DNA of 64,000 nt, from assembly GCA_030998225.1 (NCBI GenBank), contig JAPYXD010000696.1:744001-808000 (forward strand), written 5' to 3'. Position numbers and translations under genes: made by a program. The notes beneath the pieces are model-generated. The model was not told where the DNA came from, did no database searches, and saw only the letters and a list, made by a program, of their open reading frames with translations. Each line of letters begins with the position of its first letter. Position 1 is the first letter of the stretch. Below are positions 56,046-64,000 of this stretch, piece by piece. This DNA is from Diplolepis rosae (Eukaryota > Arthropoda > Insecta > Hymenoptera > Diplolepididae).

Positions 56046-56804
56046 TGTTACGACTAGTTGCTACGATGCAGAATTATGAAACACGTGCAAGAATGCTAGG
56101 AATGCGAGAGATTACGTCATTGTTATGGTTAGGGATGACTCATATAGCTATTTATAGTAGCAGGACGTGCTTTAGGCTCGAAAAGGACCGGATGTAATGT
56201 TATAAACATTCTTAGGAATTTCAACCTCTAGACTTTTGATGTTTGTATTGTCAATTATCGAATGACTCATTCTGCGACTTAATTTAAATAGGCGGTCCTT
56301 CGTGACCCTTTCACTCATTCGTCGAGTGAACATAAAATTGTGTCACGTCAGTGTTATGATTGACTGAAGGCTATAGAGAGATGGTAAAATCCCACCTAAA
56401 TTGCTCATTATAAATATAGCTGCAGAGCTCAAAAACAGCAGATTTTACATCTCGAAAAAGGCGTTTGGAGCTTAGAACTTGCGATACTACATCACTCGAC
56501 TTAGAATTTTTTCCAACGACGAACTTAGGATTTGTCGGGGTGGTCAGGCGAGCAATTCCTGACATTGTATAACAATTAATTGTAATAGTGGCAAGATATT
56601 TTGGAAGGTAATTGTACACAAATGGAACGAAATACATGCAAACTTTAGAGTGAATAGTGCTTCAGATTTAATTTTATTTAAATCCCTCCTGTCGGGTGCT
56701 CGTTTCAACGAGTCAACGACAGCAACGGATTCCACAATCAACGAATCAGAGCTCAGAAACGTAATCCAACGTAGGAATTTACGACTGCAGCGCTGGGTTG
56801 TAAC
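56046..56804 (+). repeat. 5' LTR of gypsy element 3, 759 bp
   Basis: Begins TGTTACGACTAG and ends GGGTTGTAACA, so the termini are inverted (TGTTACxAC). A TTTATAG box lies near 56147-56155. A primer-binding-like sequence follows six bases after the end. The 3' LTR is not in the window, so boundaries rest on these internal features. The ends resemble those of the provirus LTR. Confidence 0.6.
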
Positions 56805-56808
56805 AAAT

Positions 56809-56828
56809 TTAGTGACAGCGGTGGGATC
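56809..56828 (+). other. Primer-binding-like site
   Basis: TTAGTGACAGCGGTGGGATC is close to the complement of a leucine-type tRNA 3' end (TGG-GACAGCGGTGGGAT form). The first bases are changed. It supports the LTR end at 56804 and the plus-strand orientation. Confidence 0.45.
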
Positions 56829-57390
56829 TGCTGTACCGAATAGGGAGGATTTTTTCGATGCTCAACCTGGCAAACAAGGCCAAGCTAAGGAACATTGTCT
56901 GACTGCTTTTTTTCGGCCCACCAAGTTTGAACTCAAGCTGACGAGTAGTTTAAAGGAGAAGAGAAGCCATGACCTTCCTCCAGGGTTTTTGCCGTGGTTT
57001 TTACACACGGAGACGAAGGATGTAGATAAAGCACCAGGGTCATAAGGTAGTTTGACGGGACCACTGAAATAACCCCCGGAACAATCAAGGCTAAAGATAG
57101 AAAAAAGCATCAGGATAAGCAACCAGCTCGTGAAGAGTCACGGCAACGTGGGACCTCAAAGTACGGAAGAAGGACATCTAGGATCAATTACTGAGAACTC
57201 CAGAACGAAGAAGACTCAAGGTCAGAATATGTAGCTGTACATCAGGAGCAACAAATAAGAAGTGAAGTGAAAATTTGTACAAGAAATAACTAATGCTTAG
57301 TACAAGCTTTGGATTATTGTGCAACAAAAGAGTAAGTCCTAGAAAATAAGATAATTTTTGTTAATCCAAATTAATATATTTTAAGACAAG

Positions 57391-57612
57391 ATGCCAAAAG
57401 CACGACGTCAAACATGGGCTGCTAGGCTCAGAAATGAAAGCCAACCTTTAGTTAGCGGAAACTTTATAAATCTAGGTAACAAAGGTGTTGTAAGGGTAAC
57501 GAGAGGGATGAGTCGTATAAGTTTCGAAAATCCGAGTACTAGCAGTGCTAACATCGTGGTTAGAAACGTTGTTCGTAATAATGTTACTATTAGCAATAAT
57601 ATCGATACTTGA
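57391..57612 (+). pseudogene. gag: Gypsy element 3: probable gag N-terminal fragment
   Basis: 74-codon frame starting MPKARRQTWAARLRN, basic as Gag N-termini often are, 560 bases after the primer-binding-like site. No domain recognised; the assignment is by position. Stops follow. Confidence 0.4.
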
Positions 57613-57829
57613 CTGGAACAATGTAGAGATTTTACACTCGGAAAGTAATAAGGGAAAAAGAGAATTTATGGAAATGTTATATATAAAAAGAGAGGGAACA
57701 TGTTCTATAAATTTAAAAACAGATTTGGATAAGTACAATGGATGTTATGGCAGTATGATAAGTTATCTCTAATGACAATGTTACTAGTAAATATCCTTGA
57801 TTTTTCTAGATTCTGCGAAACAATTTACA

Positions 57830-58060
57830 ATTTATTGAATGACCCTTGGGGTCTTTCAGGTGCTTGGGAGGGAGGGATGCACGGGGTCTTGTATCAGTTT
57901 CCTGTTGGGGTTCCGTGGAGGAGGGTCTGCGTCCCCATGGAGGGTGATAGGAGACAATTTTATTTAAATATTTCTTTTCTGAAGAGGGTGCTGGAAGAGC
58001 ACCAAAACGTCGGCAAAAATTTAAATTTTATTTATGTAAATGGTGCTGAGTAATAAAAAC
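57830..58060 (+). ncRNA. Penelope-like fragment with hammerhead-like remnant
   Basis: CTGAAGA (57979-57985) and a 6 bp stem GGTGCT/AGCACC (57987-57992, 57998-58003) are followed by AAAAC in place of GAAAC. Loss of the catalytic G predicts no activity. It interrupts the gag region of gypsy element 3. Confidence 0.4.
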
Positions 58061-58305
58061 AAAAGAGTACGAAAGAAAGAAAAAGAAGGAAGGGGTTTTG
58101 GACGGTTGCCTTCTTTTTTCTTTCCTCCTTTTTTTTTGTTTTTCTCACGGTTCGTTTTCTAGTGTTCTGTTGAGGTGTGCTACAAAATCAAGTGAGTGAA
58201 CTATCTTTACGGGAAACGCGACATCCTGAAAAAATTTCAAAAGTAGTACACGATCTGATTCCGGAATTTAATGGTAGGAATATGTCCGTGGGAATATTCG
58301 TTCGT

Positions 58306-58780
58306 CCCCTACAGAATACTCTGACCGTTCTCTGACTGTCCTCTGGCCGCGCATTATTATGGCAATAATTTTAATTTTTAGCGAAAAAAGTTAGAAAAAC
58401 AACATATGCCTGTTTTTAAAGGCAGTGCAGTGGCTCACCATATGCAGAACGTCTTCACCATCAGGATTGGCTATTCGTAGAAGTGAGATAAAAAGTATTT
58501 GCGTCTCACTTCAACCAATGGTCAATCCTGACGGTGAAGACGTTACGAAAATGGTGCACCACTGCACTGCCTTCAATGAAAGGTATATGATATTTTCTTA
58601 GTTTTTATCGCTAAAAAGTAAAAGTATTGTATTTATTTCTACACCTTCTATACCAAATTTCACCACGGAATCACAATTGCAATACTTTAAATGTTCTTTT
58701 TTCGTTCTTAGCCATAATAGTGCGAGGTCAGAGAATGGTCAGAGTATTCTCTGACCGTTCTCTCAACCGGGCCCACTAGG
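58306..58780. mobile_element. TIR element of GGACCCGGTTG family (copy 3)
   Basis: Right end CAACCGGGCCCACTAG (to about 58780). Inner blocks AGAATACTCTGACCGTTCTC (58313) and their complement (58722-58765) form arms, and the central arms (GGCAGTGCAGTGG, GTCTTCACCATCAGGATTGG and complements) complete a fold-back. The left terminal GGACCC is eroded. It lies in the gag region of gypsy element 3. Confidence 0.75.
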
Positions 58781-58799
58781 GTCATTGCAGGGCAGCTCT

Positions 58800-59440
58800 T
58801 TCAATGGTATTGCCGCAAGAAATACCGTATTTAACGATGCTTATACTTACTAAAATAACCGGTGAAGCACGAAAACTCATTCAAGATAGTCCAGATATTA
58901 TTCTAAATGAAACCTTGAAACTTTTAGAACAAGTATATAGATTTTGAATTAATTAATTAATCATGTGTTAGAAAATACATCTGGTGAAAGAGGTTTTGTC
59001 TGATGTGAAGCTTTTAAGGAAACCGCAATCGGTAATTTTCTGCGTGGCCTAGAACGTGAAATTTTTGTACAAATTTCAGAAAAGGGATTGAATACCCTTG
59101 AACAAGCTCTTGCGCTAGCCACAAAGGCGAAATTGCGTTCGAAAAGTTGGGAATGGATGCATAACAAAAATCAGCCCCCAACGTCCGAATATTCGTAAGC
59201 GTAAGTTTGCGAGAGAAGATGAAGAGCAAGGCTGTCATTATTGTTATAAACAAAATCACAAATTTGAGAATAGTCGTATGAAACAGAAACACGACCAAGA
59301 ACGCGCAACTTCAAAAAGGTTTAAAACTGAGAATTTAAACTTCAAACTGGGTCGTTTGAACGAGAGCACGATGACCTCCAACCCAAGTCTCTCACAGAAT
59401 GTCGAGTTGTCTTCAAACTCGACGAACACAAAAATTTAGG
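58800..59440 (+). pseudogene. gag: Gypsy element 3: gag C-terminal half
   Basis: Frameshifted fragments with capsid-like text (ITGEARKLIQDSPDIIL near 58855; NFLRGLERE near 59038; LNTLEQALALATKAKLRS near 59090) and a knuckle CHYCYKQNHKFENS in which the last Cys is Ser (about 59232-59275). Several stops. Decayed. Confidence 0.65.
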
Positions 59441-60190
59441 GCCAGCCCCATTAGTAAAGTTAGAAAACTCAGCATTTTCTCCAGAAGAGACCATTTTTCT
59501 TGTAGACGTGGGATCATGTGTAAATTTAATCAAGAAATCATCCTTAAAATCACTAATTTGGGTAAATAGGAATCAAATCCTCAAATTAGTCGGTGTAGGT
59601 TCAAATACAATACTGACACTTGGTGAAATTAAAATCACGATTGGAAATGTGGAATCCACATTTCACATTGTTTCTAGGTCCTTTTCAATCGCACAAGATG
59701 GGATTCTTGGAGTAGGCTTCTTGAAAAATCATTGAAGCAATTCTGAATTTTGATGACAACTGTTTTCTTATACAGGGTGAAAGGTATCCTCCTTTTGGAT
59801 ACACGAGCATTCATGTACCTGCAAGAACGAAAAAAACAAATTCAAATGAAATTGAAAAATACTAATTTGCGTGAAGGTTATGTAAGAAGAATACTCTGCG
59901 GTCCAGGGATTTTTCTTGGCGTATTTTCGGTTCGGAATCAGAATAATATGGTGAAAGTTTTTATTATTAATTCAACAACAAAGGAGGTAGATTTAACAAT
60001 ACCCCCATTTGAACTTGGATTCAACTTGGTTGAACATAGGATTCCATCCTATGTCCGTTCCTTTAACGGTGTTGAAACCCTAGAAAAACAAAAACAATTA
60101 GGTTTGAGATTGGCAAAAGTTTAAAAAAATTTTAATTTGACTGAATTAAGTGAAGAAGAAAGGGAAAGCCTTATCCCCATTCTTATATTC
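59441..60190 (+). pseudogene. pol: Gypsy element 3: protease and linker to RT
   Basis: Protease active site altered to DVGS (LVDVGSCVNLIK, near 59499-59534), followed by the flap and GILGVGFL (about 59700). The 59750-60124 frame (REGYVRRILCGPG, later STTKEVDLTIPPFEL) corresponds to the protease-RT linker also seen in the provirus. A frameshift lies between the two. Confidence 0.75.
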
Positions 60191-60400
60191 TTTAAATATT
60201 TGAATTTAATTGCACTATTTGCGATATACGAGTTTAAAATTGTCTAAAAGGACACCTGTCAACAACGTATCCTATCTGATACGCGACTAGTGAACCTCCG
60301 ATAATATAGTCAGTGACAAAATTTTTAAACTCACCTAATTAATTTGAAATAATTTGATAATTATTGATAAACAACCTATTTATACCAAACAATATCGTTT
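60191..60400 (-). repeat. Inverted fragment of the 53 kb repeat
   Basis: CAACGTATCCTATCTGATACGCGACTAG (60267-60292 region) is the complement of the block at 53003-53035 and 53348-53375. It interrupts gypsy element 3 just upstream of RT. Confidence 0.65.
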
Positions 60401-61252
60401 TCCCCCCATTCACAGAGATGAAATCAGGAAGCAGACAGAACAATAGATTAATTAAGGTATTGTACAACCTTCGACTTCACCTTATAATTCTCCCTTATTA
60501 ATAGTCCCTAAAAAATCAGATTCTTTAGGTAATAAAAAGTGGAGAATGGTAATTGATTATAGGGCGTTAAATGAAAAAACAGTAGGTGACGCGTACCCAC
60601 TCCCAAATATAACGGAAATTTTGGATCAATTAGGAGGCTCTTAATATTTTTCTATAATGGACTTAGCCTTTGGTTTTCATCAGATCCCTATGGTTTCGGA
60701 ATCGAAAGAGTAAACTGCTTTTTTAACTCCTTACGGACATTTGGAAATTTAACCGAATGCCGTTTGGATTGAAAAATGCACCTGCTACTTTTCAGAGAGT
60801 AATGGATCAAGTTCTTACAGGTCTTTAAGGCATTGAACTCTTCGTTTACATGGATGACATAGTCATCTATGCGAGTTCTTCGGAGGAACATTCTCGAAAA
60901 TTGAAATCGTTGTTAGGACGTTTGAAAACCGCTGGGTTAGCACTTCAACCAGAGAAATGTTATTTCAAGACTATTGTTGCAGTATCCTGATTTTACGAAG
61001 TCGTTTATAGTTACGAGTAATGCTTCAAATTATGCTTTAGGTGGAGTTTTACATTTTAGTCCTTATTTATATGGTCGGAAATTTACTTTGGTAACGGACC
61101 GTCGTCCTTTGGTCTGGCTTCACAGTTTGAAAGATCCTGCTTCTAGATTGGCTCGGTGGCGGATTAAGTTAAGCAAATTTGAATATGATATCGCTTATAA
61201 GCCTGAAAGAGTCAATTCGAATGCAGATACATTATCACGGAATTCTTCCTGA
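60401..61252 (+). pseudogene. pol: Gypsy element 3: reverse transcriptase and RNase H, deleted
   Basis: RT text in shifting frames: [14 protein letters not shown] (about 60541), LAFGFHQIP, FGLKNAPATFQRVMD, and the catalytic YMDD near 60847-60858. After LALQPEKC a deletion removes the RT thumb/connection and part of RNase H. RNase H resumes at 60974 (YPDFTKSFIVTSNASNYALGG, where Asp of TDAS is Asn) with a further internal gap, and ends NADTLSRNSS. Non-functional. Confidence 0.85.
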
Positions 61253-61426
61253 GGAGATGGTTGACAGTGGCTTTTTCGGAAACGACTATGAATGTGGGCC
61301 CATGTTTGAAAAAACTAATGGGAACGAGAGTGTTCCCATGAAAAATGGTATATTAAATACCGTCGCTCAGGCTAACGAACGAAATTCTTGGGTAAAGAAT
61401 AAGACTCAGTGTAATGATGCAATGCC

Positions 61427-61878
61427 ACGCTCATCGAGTCATTCCTCACACTTGCGATGAAGACGAGAGAACTTGATGGGCGTCAAGAGCGAAACAACGG
61501 GGAGGGCCAGTAGAAATCGCATCGGGGCCTGCACCCGCGGTCCTGCGTCTCAGGCAGACTTGGCTGTTCGCGTTGTTCGGGGGAGGAATCTGTTTGTTTC
61601 TCCCCTGGGTGGCACGGCTAGTCGGTTTGCCTAGTGGGCGTGTGACCGCGGATGGAAGTTCCGAGCGAACGGATGACGGAAGAGTCGTACGCGACTTTAA
61701 TGGAACCAACCATCCGTGAAGTTCAAAGCCGAAAGGCGGTTCCGCAGGTGGTGTATTGGTTCGAGAGAGGGGGCTCTTTGGTTTTAACAGGTATGCCTAG
61801 ACCCGTCCTAGGAGAGTCCTGGACAACGTCTATAAAAGATTTTGCCATGTCTCCTCCTCACCAAAAAAAAAAAAAAAA
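61427..61878 (+). mobile_element. 452 bp poly(A) retroposon with 14 bp target duplication
   Basis: AATGATGCAATGCC occurs at 61413-61426 and 61879-61892, and the insert ends in about 16-18 A. The GC-rich body (61500-61755) matches 45075-45345. It has no tRNA head and no long ORF, so it is a SINE-like or internally deleted LINE copy. It lies between RNase H and the macro-like domain of gypsy element 3. Confidence 0.9.
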
Positions 61879-61892
61879 AATGATGCAATGCC

Positions 61893-62400
61893 TAGAACTT
61901 GTGACGAGACTTATACATCGGAATCAGAAGTTTCTTCTTTCAGGGAAGGTGACCTTCGAGTATAACTACGTAACATATAGTGAAGATAAAGTTTTTATGG
62001 GTAAAGGACACCTAGTACATTTCGAACATGCGCAATGCGAAATAAACTCATAAGGCAATAAAAACCTGGTAAATAAAAACTTGTTGGAAATTGAGGATTT
62101 GAGAAAAGATAACTCAAAGCCCGGTGACGTACTTACGTTTATCCGAAATGGTCGATATGTCTTCAGTCTCATTGTAAAAGATAAGCAAGCTGATAAGGTT
62201 GATATCAATATCATTTCGGATGTTGTTCAAGCATGGAGAAATGCCATTGTTACCTTGGGTGTGAAAATTGTTAAGGTCTCTAGTGTAGGGAATGGTCTGG
62301 AAGATCTTTCCTGGTCAACAGTTGAACAGGTATTCAAACAGCATTTTTTGAATACAGGTCTCTTCATAATAGTATGTTCAGTGGAGGTGATTATTCCTCC
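61893..62400 (+). pseudogene. pol: Gypsy element 3: macro-like domain
   Basis: Frames 61893-62053 and 62081-62400, separated by a stop at 62051-62053. MGKGHLVHFEHAQCEIN, then KPGDVLTFIRNGRYVFSLIV, then a helix, VKIVKVSSVGNGLEDLSW and a last helix plus FIIVCSV reproduce the element order of TARG1-type macro domains. GNGLEDLSW keeps the Gly-x-Gly-Leu loop that binds ADP-ribose in active relatives. It continues straight into integrase. Confidence 0.65.
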
Positions 62401-62994
62401 TGTAAATCAAAGAAAAGAAATTATTAAAGAATTTCATGAATCTGTGGTAGGTGGTCATAAAGGTGCGTCAAAAACTTATTGGAAGATAAGGTCAATTTAT
62501 TTTTGGGAAAACATGAAATCAGACGTACAAAAAATCGTTAAAAGTTATAAGAATTGTCAGAGGAATAAGCACGTTAGGCAAGGAAATCGTCAGCTTATGC
62601 TTATTACTGATACTCCCAAACAAACCTTTGAAAAAATTCAAATAGATATGGTAGGACCGTTACCGGTCACAGTTCGAAAAAATGCTCACATTTTGACAAT
62701 TCAATGTGTATTCTCAAATTATTCCGACGCTTATCCACTTCAGAATACAGATACAGTAACAATAGCACAGGTCCTAGCTGAGCAATTCATCACTCGCTAT
62801 GGTTGTCCATAGATTATACATAATGATCAAGGGGCGAATTTTATGAGTCAGATAATAAAAACCTTCTGTAAAATTTTCAAAATTGAGAAAATTCAATCAA
62901 CTGCTTACCACCCTCAGAGTTTGGGTTCTTTAGAACGTAGTCATCAAACTCTAATCGAATATTTTCGCCACTTCCAAAATAATCAGAATTGGGA
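62401..62994 (+). pseudogene. pol: Gypsy element 3: integrase, truncated by mariner
   Basis: HHCC-like finger (FHESVVGGHKGASKTYW; the CxxC appears as SYKNC, so one Cys is lost), core with IDMVGPLP, HNDQGANF and LGSLERSHQ supplying the three acidic positions. A stop occurs at 62810-62812. The sequence ends where the mariner relic starts; the C-terminal domain is missing. Confidence 0.85.
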
Positions 62995-63600
62995 CTCACG
63001 AACCTATCGGTTGCTTGCTGACATCTGCCGGACGCAAAGTTCGTGCGCAGCGTGTCTTTGTTTACAAAGCTATTTTTGAGTTCGGCGGATTTTGTGATTG
63101 TTAAAAATAACTAAAAAACAAGATCAACGAATTTGCATCAAATTTTGTTTCCAACTCGGAAAAACGAGTTCGGAAACTATTCAGATGATGTAGAAGGCCT
63201 TTGGGAATGAGTGTATGAGCAAAACACGAAACTTGTGCAGCAGTTTCTGAGTAAACACAGCATCGCATTGCTTCGACAACCTCCGTACAGTGCCGACATA
63301 GCCCCCTGTGACTTTTGGCTGCTTCCAAAACTCACAAAACCACTCAAAGGACAGAGATTCGATGACAAAAGGATGGTTGAAAATAATGCGACGAGCGTAT
63401 TCAGGACCATCCCTAAAAGTGAGTTACAGGACTGTTTCGAGAAGTGGAAACGTTGTTGGAACAGTGTTATTCAATCAAGTGGAGATTACTTTGAAGGATG
63501 CCACCCGCCTCATGATGAAGAAAAAAGCCAGCGCGGAGATATAAAGGTAGGCCCGATACTTTCCGGACAAACCTCGTATACGTCCTTTTGTACGTCCGCT
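62995..63600 (+). pseudogene. Internally deleted mariner transposon
   Basis: N-terminal mariner text (RICIKFCFQLGKTSSETIQ near 63122-63180) is fused to the C-terminal part (LVQQFLSKHSIALLRQPPYS, then ADIAPCDFWLLPK, where the last catalytic Asp of DD34D lies, then YFEGCHPP). The catalytic middle is lost. The left end reads CGAACCTATCGGTTGC; the right terminus is near 63560-63600 and uncertain. Non-functional. Confidence 0.8.
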
Positions 63601-64000
63601 TTTTTCAGTGAGAATAAAAACAAAATGTAAGTGTGTCTACCACTAAATTTCCGCTTGTGGTATTAAACGATACTGGAAAAAATACCGTCGTGGAGGTAAA
63701 TTAAATTAAACTATTTCAAGACATAACCTATTCCAGTTCTGAGCGTTGAAAATTCAAGGCAAAAACAGGTATTGAATGGTATTAAGAAACCACGTTTCGG
63801 CACTGATGTTAGAATTTTTTAATTCTTTTCAATTCAGCGCTTGTTATCGGGTCTCTAATTTTTCTTCAACAAAATTATTATAGATATTCCAAAATTAATT
63901 TTCAGGTAAAAATCAGGGTATTACTGACTTTAAAAATACAGCAACATTCAGTCGGGATTTCCAAAGTGCACAAAATTTTATGTGTGATACTGAGCACATG
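63601..64000. other. Window end, nothing recognised
   Basis: AT-rich sequence after the mariner relic. Whether it is the continuation of gypsy element 3 or flanking DNA cannot be told. Confidence 0.3.

Overview
This 64 kb window is repeat-rich, AT-rich DNA from an animal, most likely an insect. The evidence is Ty3/gypsy elements including one with a baculovirus-F-like envelope gene, a mariner relic, an R1/Jockey-type LINE fragment, many TA-flanked inverted-repeat elements, tRNA-derived short elements, and spliceosomal introns with GT/AG borders. I see no bacterial gene organisation and no certain single-copy host gene, so the species stays open. Nearly everything recognisable is mobile DNA, much of it nested.

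Layout. 0.4-6.2 kb: a giant palindrome (633-5373, TA target duplication) sits inside a Penelope-like remnant and was itself hit by three later insertions. 6.7-7.3 and 14.6-14.9 kb: tRNA-like short elements in fold-back arrangements. 7.6-12.9 kb: decayed gypsy element 1 (+), split by a 1.1 kb TIR element and by an LTR-like segment. 15-15.5 kb: a duplicated hairpin and a hammerhead-like core. 15.5-22.5 kb: AT-rich sequence without coding content, with TA and ATT microsatellites. 22.7-23.5 kb: LINE ORF1 fragment. 23.8-24.6 kb: TIR element. 27.1-28.0 kb: gypsy fragment 2 (-).

29.1-44.7 kb is the centrepiece: an almost intact endogenous errantivirus-like provirus on the minus strand, flanked by CTAC. 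In element order it holds a truncated 5' LTR (44728-44055), a retropepsin-like small ORF, gag, a -1 frameshift heptamer, pol (protease, RT, RNase H, long acidic Ser/Pro-rich linker, macro-like domain, integrase; one in-frame UAG), a separate ORF with a double-stranded-RNA-binding domain plus a CCHC knuckle, env, a first polypurine tract (PPT), a 3 kb cassette with an intron-containing gene on the opposite strand, a second PPT, and a full 3' LTR (30905-29123). The dsRBD protein and the macro-like domain are each of kinds used elsewhere to blunt RNA silencing or ADP-ribosylation-based defence. The antisense spliced gene lies exactly between the two PPT copies. These three features are the most novel content here.

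45-54.8 kb: a minisatellite, several fold-back MITEs, a 321-codon ORF of unclear origin and an inverted pair of tRNA-like elements. 56.0-63.0 kb: decayed gypsy element 3 (+) with a recognisable 5' LTR, a primer-binding-like site, gag, protease, RT, RNase H, a macro-like domain and integrase. It is interrupted by a Penelope-like fragment, a TIR element, an inverted repeat fragment, a 452 bp poly(A) retroposon with a 14 bp target duplication, and finally a mariner relic.

LTR identity was judged by eye, and all domain calls come from reading motifs; no database search was run.
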